Assembly: GCA_023229725.1 (NCBI GenBank)
Contig: JALNYR010000167.1
Location: forward strand, 1-5,160
Direction: 5' to 3'
DNA from: Dehalococcoidia bacterium
GTDB taxonomy: Bacteria > Chloroflexota > Dehalococcoidia > GIF9 > AB-539-J10
Length of the DNA stretch: 5,160 nt
Shown here piece by piece: positions 1 to 5,069 of the stretch; position 1 is the first letter of the stretch, and each line of letters begins with the position of its first letter. The position numbers and the translations under genes were made by a program. Under the pieces are notes generated by a model. The model was given only the letters and a program-made list of their open reading frames with translations. It was not told the origin of the DNA and did no database searches.

Positions 1-148
1 CCTCGGTCAACGCCGGACACGAAACAGTTTATGACGTCACTCTAATGTACCCCGAGTGTACCTTTATTACACAACCGAGGTGCAGCCAGGTGCAGTTGGC
101 CAAGGCGGTATGAGTCATAAAACGGTTTCGTGTCCGGGGGTGACCGTG
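1..148 (+). repeat. Half-unit 1 (forward)
   Basis: Reference copy of the half-unit. In order it holds a reverse-oriented composite site (17-mer at 5-21, TGACGTCA at 32-39), a 55-bp core (51-105) containing two GGTGCAG words and the palindrome TTGGCCAA (96-103), then a forward composite site (TGAGTCA at 111-117, 17-mer at 129-145). The core pairs with 227-281 with a single mismatch. The left edge coincides with the window edge, so it may be incomplete. Confidence 0.9.
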
Positions 149-184
149 ACCATCTCGAATTGGGAAGTCCAATTGGAAGGTGCC
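149..184 (+). repeat. Central spacer of palindrome 1 (inverted in palindrome 2)
   Basis: This 36-bp loop lies between half-units 1 and 2. Its reverse complement occurs at 507-542 with one mismatch (position 177). The spacer has its own small inverted repeat, AATTGG (158-163) with CCAATT (169-174), so it could form the tip of a cruciform. The flanking 19-bp arms (130-148 and 184-202) are inverted copies of each other and could serve as sites for inversion. Confidence 0.85.
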
Positions 185-330
185 ACGGTCAACCCCGGAC
201 ACGAAGGCATGTTATGAGTCATAACTCCTTGGCCAACTGCACCTGGCTGCACCTCGGTTATGTAATAAAGGTACACTCGGGCCTTCCGACGTGACGTCAT
301 AAAAATTCTCGTGTCCGGTGTTGACCAAGG
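184..330 (-). repeat. Half-unit 2 (inverted)
   Basis: Reverse-complement copy of half-unit 1. The core 227-281 matches 51-105 at all but one position. The stretches between core and boxes are more diverged and include one indel (around 282-291). Its composite sites are 17-mer 187-203 with TGAGTCA 215-221, and TGACGTCA 292-299 with 17-mer 310-326. Box and motif sequences are better kept than the linkers between them. Confidence 0.88.
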
Positions 331-359
331 TAGTCCGTATTAGGTAAGTTGGACGGGTG

Positions 360-507
360 CCTCGGTCAACGCCGGACACGAAACAGTTTATGACGTCACT
401 CTAATGTACCCCGAGTGTACCTTTATTACACAACCGGGGTGCAGTGGGGTGCAGTTGGCCAAGGCGGTATGAGTCATAAAACGGTTTTGTGTCCGGGGTT
501 GACCGTG
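360..507 (+). repeat. Half-unit 3 (forward, direct repeat of half-unit 1)
   Basis: Matches 1-148 at a constant offset of 359 with only six differences that I can see: 78/437, the trinucleotide 86-88/445-447, 129/488 and 140/499. It is clearly closer to half-unit 1 than to the inverted half-unit 2, so it was copied in the forward orientation. Its composite sites are 17-mer 364-380 with TGACGTCA 391-398, and TGAGTCA 470-476 with 17-mer 488-504. Confidence 0.9.
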
Positions 508-542
508 GCACCTACCAATTGGACTTCCCAATTCGAGATGGT
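507..542 (-). repeat. Central spacer of palindrome 2 (flipped copy of 149-184)
   Basis: 35 of 36 bases match the reverse complement of 149-184. The adjoining left arm (360-506) is in the same orientation as 1-148, so only the loop, or the loop plus inner arm sequence, has changed direction between the two units. Confidence 0.85.
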
Positions 543-583
543 CACGGTCAACCCCGTACACGAAACCGTTTTATGACTCATAA
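543..583 (-). repeat. Truncated half-unit 4 (inverted)
   Basis: About 41 bp matching the inner end of an inverted half-unit: a 17-mer at 546-562 (with one G-to-T change at 557), a linker, and TGACTCA at 574-580. The linker resembles the reverse complement of half-units 1 and 3 more than half-unit 2, which hints at gene conversion or foldback copying. Homology ends at about 583, and the GGTGCAG core is absent. Confidence 0.8.
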
Positions 584-781
584 CAATAGGTGCACTGTCC
601 CACGGAAACTGTGAACGCGCGGGGGGTGGCACTCGTTGATGTACGAACCCGCCGGTGTGCAGGCACACAATTAAAGCCCATCCCCCCCCCCTTATAGTGG
701 CACTTCTACTCTTATCTACACCCCTCCTTATTAGTAATTATTTTGGTATCAAGAAAACGAACGCGTACACACAACACTGAC
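584..781 (+). promoter_or_regulatory. Presumed promoter and 5' leader of gene 1
   Basis: This non-repetitive stretch runs between the array and the first start codon. It contains a C10 tract (682-691) immediately followed by TTATA (692-696), then a pyrimidine-rich stretch (about 702-731), an AT-rich patch (728-744) and an A/C-rich leader up to the ATG. It contains no ORF worth calling. The promoter assignment rests on position and base composition; no element is recognised with certainty. A similar pyrimidine-rich tract appears at 5131-5160. Confidence 0.4.
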
Positions 782-1954
782 ATGGGTATCCGCGATATCA
801 TAGCCATTGTCCTCATCGGCACAGTGCTGACGAATGCACACGTAGCCAACTGCCCGGCAACGTACCCACTGACACATTGGAAGATGCGGTGGCCGAATCC
901 GAGCGACCGGTCTCAGGGATATGGATCCCCGGTGCCGTACCAGTGCAACTTGATCACGTACGGGTTCAACGGCTGGTCCGCGACGTTCAACGCCGAGTCC
1001 ATCCTCTGGGGCGGTAACGCGACGAGCGGGGATTTTGCCGTGACCACGATACGGCATCTAGAAGCGCGAGGCTGTGTTGAATGGTCGGTGGGCCCGAATA
1101 CTATCGTGTACGGAGTCATCGTGACCAGCGGCGTGCCTCCCCCGGTTGCATCGGACAGCGACGACGAGACGTCGTCCGCGCCGCCCGGGCCACCGCTGCC
1201 GAGCAGCAGCACCGTGCACCAGTACACCCCCGGCGAGCAGCGTGGCCGGGGGATCTGCGCGACGCCTGGCAAGGTGCCGCTCACGGTAGAGTTCTGTTAC
1301 GCACCCGCACCCGCCGTGTCGTTCGATGGTGCGTTCGTGCACACGGTCGAGCGCCGTGTTCCGTGGCGCCTGGACGTCAACCCAGATGCCGCTCATGTGG
1401 TCGTGTGCAGGGACGGATTGGCGGGTAAGACGTTCACGGTGTCGATGGCCGCCGGACCGCCGGTCGTTGTCGCGCGCAACATCTCCGGCCAACTGTACTC
1501 TGACAATCCGTCAGTGCGGGTGTGGGCTGTGGATGCGCTTGGTCTGAGCGTCGAGGTGCCGGTGTCGTGCGACGACGACGGGTACGAAGACAACGCGACG
1601 CTGTGCACGTACGGCGGCCCGCTTCCGGTGGGTCTGGTCCCAGTGCGGGTACACGCCGCCGTCGAAGCTGCCCAGGGTGTCTATGCCCGGGGCGTAGACT
1701 GCAGCGACGCGGGAACAATCATGCAGATAGTGTCGGACGCTGATTACGACGTGCGGTGGCAGCCATCCGGTGACACGTTGGCCAGTGGTGTCGCCCCGGG
1801 TGCCGGCCTGGTGTCTACGATCCCCGTAGCGGTTCAGCTGTGGCCAGTGGAATCGATGCAACAGGCGGTATCGGTCACACTCATGCACACATCGGGCGAA
1901 CGAACACTCACACAGATCGCCGCGATGGTCGTTGATGTGGTGGATTGTTGGTAA
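782..1954 (+). CDS. Secreted cysteine-containing protein, function unknown
   Basis: A 390-aa protein that I do not recognise. The start was set at the ATG at 782 because it begins directly with a signal peptide: a short charged start, a hydrophobic core at about residues 5-17, and probable cleavage after Ala22. The longer reading from 743 would need a TTG start and adds a basic stretch ahead of the signal. After cleavage there is a Trp-rich N-terminal segment (about 23-115, with Trp33, 36, 65, 76 and 101), a Pro/Ser/Asp-rich linker (about 117-150), and a C-terminal region (about 155-390) of alternating hydrophobic and polar residues suggesting beta strands. There are ten cysteines (24, 55, 98, 159, 172, 209, 263, 275, 307, 389), an even number consistent with disulfides. 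There are three N-glycosylation sequons (Asn79, 233, 271) and no second membrane segment or GPI-like tail. A secreted or lumenal two-domain protein is likely; binding or enzymatic function cannot be assigned. Confidence 0.85.
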   Translation: MGIRDIIAIVLIGTVLTNAHVANCPATYPLTHWKMRWPNPSDRSQGYGSPVPYQCNLITYGFNGWSATFNAESILWGGNATSGDFAVTTIRHLEARGCVEWSVGPNTIVYGVIVTSGVPPPVASDSDDETSSAPPGPPLPSSSTVHQYTPGEQRGRGICATPGKVPLTVEFCYAPAPAVSFDGAFVHTVERRVPWRLDVNPDAAHVVVCRDGLAGKTFTVSMAAGPPVVVARNISGQLYSDNPSVRVWAVDALGLSVEVPVSCDDDGYEDNATLCTYGGPLPVGLVPVRVHAAVEAAQGVYARGVDCSDAGTIMQIVSDADYDVRWQPSGDTLASGVAPGAGLVSTIPVAVQLWPVESMQQAVSVTLMHTSGERTLTQIAAMVVDVVDCW

Positions 1955-2093
1955 AGTTGGAAAAGGGTGGATGGGGGGGAATGGGCAGTATATTTTTTGA
2001 CGTATTGGAGTGGGTCAGCATAGGATAAACCTGGGAGAGGGGGGGTGAGGCGGGAAAACGGAAAAAGAGACGAATACAATCCCCCCCGCCACT
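1955..2093 (+). promoter_or_regulatory. Gene 1-gene 2 intergenic region with two potential G-quadruplexes
   Basis: This 139-bp gap holds two G-rich clusters on the coding strand. The first (1965-1985) has GGG, a G7 run and GGG, which can be read as four G-triplets with loops of 5, 1 and 3. The second (2033-2054) has four triplets with loops of 3, 1 and 6. Between them is an AT-rich patch with T6 (1993-1998). A purine-rich leader and a C7 tract (2081-2087) come just before the gene 2 ATG. The gap presumably contains the 3' end of gene 1 and the promoter of gene 2. Quadruplex formation is predicted from pattern only. Confidence 0.4.
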
Positions 2094-3908
2094 ATGCTAG
2101 AGGAGACCAAACACACTAGCCTGGCCCGTCAACCGGACGAAGATGTGGAATTGCAGCCAGCGGGCGAACCGCTGTTCTATCCACGGGGTTTGCATCGCAC
2201 CGCACCGCGCCAGCAGCGACGGAAACGGGGCGGCCGCTGTGGCTGGTCATCGGCATGTTGCGCACGGACGCTGACGATCACGGCGCTGGTGCTGGCACTA
2301 TTGATGTTCGCCGTCCCGACCCTGCTGGTGATAGCGTTGCAGCCGGGCGTGCTCAGGAGTATCATACTCTACGTGCTGCCCGGTGTGCAGATCGGTACAG
2401 TGTCGGTGAGCGGGTTCAACCGTGCAGCAGTAGAGGACGTGCGGGTGCCGGTTGCGAGCAGGTGCCTCGTGCTAGGCCGCATCGCGGTGCTGATTGCACC
2501 GACGTCGGCATTATCGTGGGCATTCGGGCTCGGTGACGCGATCGTCGTGTACTCGGTGGACGTGACGGGTGCGGAATTGGTTGCCGGGCCGTGTAACTTC
2601 ACGGTCATGCTCGGCGATGGCACATGGGCACTGGATCTCGAAGCTGCGGCGGCCGTGCTTCTGGACCTAACGGAGGATGGAATGCGGCTCCTGCCGTCGG
2701 TAATGGACAGTGCCATGTCGGTGATAGCGACAGTGGAACGCATCGCATGTGCCGTGTCAATTGACCTGAACAGGATGAGTGTGGAGTCCGCGGATGGCCT
2801 GTATGCGGTCTACGGTATGGCACTCGCGGAGCACGCCACGAGCGCCACGTGGTCGATTTATGCCAGTTACAGCGGGGCCCCGACGGTCAGCGTCGCGTTT
2901 GCGTACCGGGCATCGGACGCGTGCAGCCGCCACGAGTTCGCGCTCCAGGCGACAACCCGCAGTTACGGCGGAGTGTACGCGGGGGCGACCTGTTCGGGAG
3001 CGGCGGCGCGGGGCCTGGCCTGTGATCTCACCGCGGGATTGAACCTCTGGCGCGTTGGCACGGCCAGTGGCCGGGTCGCGTTCTACGCACAGGCGTTGGA
3101 CGCCACCAGCTGGCTGGCGTATGTCGACGCTGGCGTCACGGCACCGCTCGGACTCGGCACCGCAACCGTCGCGCTCGCGGCAGCCGCGGTGCGAACGAAT
3201 GGGACGTCCGTAAGTGCTGCGCTGCGCGTACCAGACTGCGGCGCGTGCGGTGCATGCACTGCTGGCGGTCCGGCAGCGACGAGGGCCGGTGCCTGGACAC
3301 TGCTGCGTGGCACGGTGGCGGCATTGGCGGAGCTCAATGACTCGCACTTGGTGGCGAAATTGCCCTCACAGACTGGTGTGGTGCTTGATTCCGGCGTGCT
3401 GACCGTGGACGGCCCTTGTGCAGCGGTTACAGGCGACGCCGGACCAAACTGGACCACCGTGGCGTCGATTGGTACGGCGCACGCGGTGATAACGGCCAGG
3501 GACCGCGATCTGCGCATCTGCGGCAGCACCCCGCTTCCGCCGTTTGATGGCAGTGGTGCGTACCGTTTATTAATTAACGACCTCGACGTGGCACTGACCA
3601 ACGGCAGTACCGCAATGACCGTGGAACAGCTGCTGTTCGAGGCCGAGGACGCAGACTTGTCGAGCACCGTCGTGTGGGTGGCCGATTGCGCGGGTAGCCT
3701 CGTGGGTACCAGTGGCATCCTCACGTTCGGTGCCACGTGCGCGAATGCCAGCATTGTCGATATCGCACGATTCGGCACACCGTCGGTAACAATACGCCTG
3801 CGCGGACGCGGACCGGGTGTGAATATCAGCCTGTCCAGCGACCAGGTGGTGCTTGAGTCTGGCCGGACGCTGACCGGGTTGATTTCTGTCGAAGTCACGG
3901 TAACATGA
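2094..3908 (+). CDS. Type II membrane protein with large beta-rich ectodomain, LEA-2 or AsmA/TamB-like pattern (tentative)
   Basis: 604 aa, starting at the ATG at 2094, with A at -3. Residues 1-58 form a polar tail ending in a basic cluster (Arg42-Arg48) and cysteines 49, 55 and 56, which could be palmitoylated. One strong membrane helix follows (about 59-82). The positive charges before it predict a cytosolic N-terminus and a lumenal or extracellular C-terminus. The rest (about 83-604) is rich in alternating hydrophobic residues and carries sequons at Asn168, 369, 415, 452, 503, 551 and 577, all on the predicted lumenal side. A cysteine cluster lies at 382-388 (CGACGAC). Residues 90-163 run from a hydrophobic segment through GVQIGTVSVSGFN to a strand-rich stretch ending VDVTGAELV. 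This pattern recalls LEA-2 domains (NDR1/HIN1-like, Tag1) or the start of AsmA/TamB lipid-transfer proteins. It is a recollected pattern, not an alignment. The gene's existence is well supported; its function is not. Confidence 0.85.
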   Translation: MLEETKHTSLARQPDEDVELQPAGEPLFYPRGLHRTAPRQQRRKRGGRCGWSSACCARTLTITALVLALLMFAVPTLLVIALQPGVLRSIILYVLPGVQIGTVSVSGFNRAAVEDVRVPVASRCLVLGRIAVLIAPTSALSWAFGLGDAIVVYSVDVTGAELVAGPCNFTVMLGDGTWALDLEAAAAVLLDLTEDGMRLLPSVMDSAMSVIATVERIACAVSIDLNRMSVESADGLYAVYGMALAEHATSATWSIYASYSGAPTVSVAFAYRASDACSRHEFALQATTRSYGGVYAGATCSGAAARGLACDLTAGLNLWRVGTASGRVAFYAQALDATSWLAYVDAGVTAPLGLGTATVALAAAAVRTNGTSVSAALRVPDCGACGACTAGGPAATRAGAWTLLRGTVAALAELNDSHLVAKLPSQTGVVLDSGVLTVDGPCAAVTGDAGPNWTTVASIGTAHAVITARDRDLRICGSTPLPPFDGSGAYRLLINDLDVALTNGSTAMTVEQLLFEAEDADLSSTVVWVADCAGSLVGTSGILTFGATCANASIVDIARFGTPSVTIRLRGRGPGVNISLSSDQVVLESGRTLTGLISVEVTVT

Positions 3909-4070
3909 AAACATATGAGGGAGGGGGGGGGGAAGAGAGATGAAAGAAAATCCGTTTTTGGCTCCGTATCCACACGTGGTGGTGGAAATCGGGAGGAGGC
4001 AGTCCATGCTATCGATAACCGGTGGGGTGGCTCGTCAAAAACACACGCACGGAGAGAACAGCTTAAAAAC
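3909..4070 (+). promoter_or_regulatory. Gene 2-gene 3 intergenic region with G10 tract
   Basis: 162 bp between the gene 2 stop and the preferred gene 3 start. It opens with a purine-rich stretch including GGG (3919-3921), a single A and a G10 run (3923-3932), 10-24 bases past the stop codon. A CACGTG E-box-type palindrome lies at 3973-3978. The last 40 bases before the ATG are A-rich. GGAG at 4051-4054 is too far from the ATG for a normal Shine-Dalgarno site. A 3' end and a promoter are expected here from position; no element is firmly identified. Confidence 0.35.
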
Positions 4071-5069
4071 ATGATAAGCAACAAATGCGCACTGGTGGCG
4101 ATTGCGGTCGTAGCCGTCATACTGGGGACGGTAAACGCGGACGAGGAGCAGGGTGACGAGTGGGACCGCTGGAGCACCAAGTACCACAAAACCTATCCGG
4201 TGCGGAGCGAACGGGACACGCGCCGCGAAAACTTCATGCAGAACCTCGCGGTGATGCGCAGGTTGGCCGCCGAGTTCAGCGACGTCGGGTTCGAGCTTGG
4301 CAGCCGTGCAGACCTGTCATCGGACGAGTTTGAACGGACCATGCTAGGATTCCGCATGGCGCCGGAAGCTGATACCGTGGGATATGGCGGTACGTGGATG
4401 CCGCCCCCGATCAACGCCGGGGTCCTGCCTGCATCCGTGGCTTATCATCGCCAACCGGGGGTCGTGGGGTCCGTAGTCGATCAAGGCGATTGCGGATCGT
4501 GCTGGGCGGTGTCCGTCACGTCGATGTGCGAGGCCACACTCGCCCTGTTCGGCAACGAGTCGGTACCCGGGGAACACGTCGACCTTTCGATGCAGCAGGT
4601 GCTGGACTGCGCACAGGGGTGGGGCTGCGGCGGGGGGGACACTGCCGTGGCATCGGAGTATGTCGTCGGACGTGGGCTGATGACCGAAGCGGACTATCCG
4701 TACGTTGCCGTGGTCGGTCAGTGCCGTTACAACGCGACCCGGGCCCGTGCACGCTACCCCGGGTTCGTCCGCATACCGCGTAACGACGAGGCTGCACTTG
4801 CCCGCGCCCTCGTAGAGCGCGGACCGTTGGTGGTCGCGATCGATGCGTCCTCGGCGCTGTTCCGGTTCTACAGTTCGGGTACCATCATGGACAGGCGTTG
4901 CGGTACGCGCCTCAACCATGCCGTGCTGCTCGTTGGCTATACTCCCACCGCGTGGGTGCTGCAGAACAGCTGGGGTCAAGACTGGGGTGCGCAGGGATAC
5001 GTACAAATCGGCCGAAATGCTGGCAACCTGTGCGGGATCGCGGCGTACGCGGTGGCCATAAATCACTGA
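4071..5069 (+). CDS. Cathepsin L-like papain-family cysteine protease (C1A), preproenzyme
   Basis: A 332-aa peptidase C1A zymogen that hydrolyses peptide bonds, typically in lysosomes, phagosomes or outside the cell. The ATG at 4071 was chosen because it begins with a signal peptide (1-23, cleavage after Ala23); an in-frame ATG at 3915 would put 52 polar residues before it. The propeptide (24 to about 115) has Trp31 and Trp34 and most of the ERFNIN motif: Glu47, Arg51, Phe55, Asn58, Met62, with the last Asn replaced by Ala66. The mature enzyme (about 118-332) has the oxyanion Gln138, catalytic Cys144 in CGSCW, His283 in LNHAVLLVGY, and Asn299 in NSWG. Likely disulfides by family analogy are Cys141-186, 180-218 and 277-321; Cys153 has no obvious partner. 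Sequons occur at Asn162 and Asn221. The length is normal for the family, and the enzyme should be active after acid-triggered removal of the propeptide. Two family landmarks are degenerate: the GNFD motif and the DWR-type start of the mature chain. Confidence 0.95.
   Translation: MISNKCALVAIAVVAVILGTVNADEEQGDEWDRWSTKYHKTYPVRSERDTRRENFMQNLAVMRRLAAEFSDVGFELGSRADLSSDEFERTMLGFRMAPEADTVGYGGTWMPPPINAGVLPASVAYHRQPGVVGSVVDQGDCGSCWAVSVTSMCEATLALFGNESVPGEHVDLSMQQVLDCAQGWGCGGGDTAVASEYVVGRGLMTEADYPYVAVVGQCRYNATRARARYPGFVRIPRNDEAALARALVERGPLVVAIDASSALFRFYSSGTIMDRRCGTRLNHAVLLVGYTPTAWVLQNSWGQDWGAQGYVQIGRNAGNLCGIAAYAVAINH

Larger units (their letters stand above)
5..580. promoter_or_regulatory. Seven composite TGACGTCA/TGASTCA plus 17-mer sites
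   Basis: Palindromic boxes lie at 32-39, 111-117, 215-221, 292-299, 391-398, 470-476 and 574-580. Each is partnered with a 17-mer related to CGTGTCCGGGGTTGACC at 5-21(-), 129-145(+), 187-203(-), 310-326(+), 364-380(-), 488-504(+) and 546-562(-). The distance from box centre to the near edge of the 17-mer is 14.5-15 bp in all seven. TGACGTCA and TGASTCA are the classic CRE and AP-1 sites bound by eukaryotic bZIP dimers, so binding by a bZIP factor plus a partner is plausible. This is inferred from sequence only; alternatively, the sites could be ends recognised by a transposase or recombinase. Confidence 0.5.
1..583. repeat. Foldback repeat array with alternating inverted half-units
   Basis: This gene-free region is almost wholly built from one sequence of about 148 bp that appears in alternating orientation: 1-148 (+), 184-330 (-), 360-507 (+) and a truncated 543-583 (-). 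The half-units are separated by spacers of 35, 29 and 35 bp. Positions 1-330 form a near-complete palindrome centred close to 166, and 360-583 begins a second palindrome whose right arm stops after about 41 bp. The first and third half-units are direct repeats with an exact 359-bp period. The array may continue to the left of the window. It could be a foldback or MITE-like mobile element, or a tandemly duplicated control region; no transposase and no target-site duplication can be seen. The repeat structure is directly visible, while its role is inference. Confidence 0.9.

Noticed and set aside
1..583. CRISPR-like array.
   Set aside because: The repeats alternate in orientation, are about 148 bp long, and the spacers are related to one another. 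None of this fits a CRISPR array.
115..668. Two minus-strand ORFs (115-300 and 474-668) whose predicted peptides resemble each other.
   Set aside because: They lie inside the palindromic repeat, and their similarity is fully explained by the DNA repeats. Neither has an independent coding signal.
697..760. Trans-splice acceptor (polypyrimidine tract then AG) upstream of gene 1, as in kinetoplastids.
   Set aside because: The other two genes lack a comparable tract and AG before their starts, so the pattern is not consistent across the window.
743..781. Upstream TTG start for gene 1.
   Set aside because: It would add 13 basic/polar residues before a clean signal peptide; the ATG at 782 gives a standard signal sequence.
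3915..4070. Upstream in-frame ATG at 3915 for the protease.
   Set aside because: It lies 7 bases after the gene 2 stop and runs through the G10 tract. The added 52 residues are polar, low-complexity sequence that would bury the signal peptide.
4051..4070. GGAG as a Shine-Dalgarno site for the protease gene.
   Set aside because: It ends 16 bases before the ATG, too far for normal use, and the other two genes have no such site.
3083..4189. A 368-aa minus-strand ORF opposite gene 2 and the gene 2-3 gap.
   Set aside because: Long antisense ORFs are common opposite GC-rich genes. The peptide is low in recognisable features, and the + strand reading has a membrane anchor, sequons and a coherent pattern.
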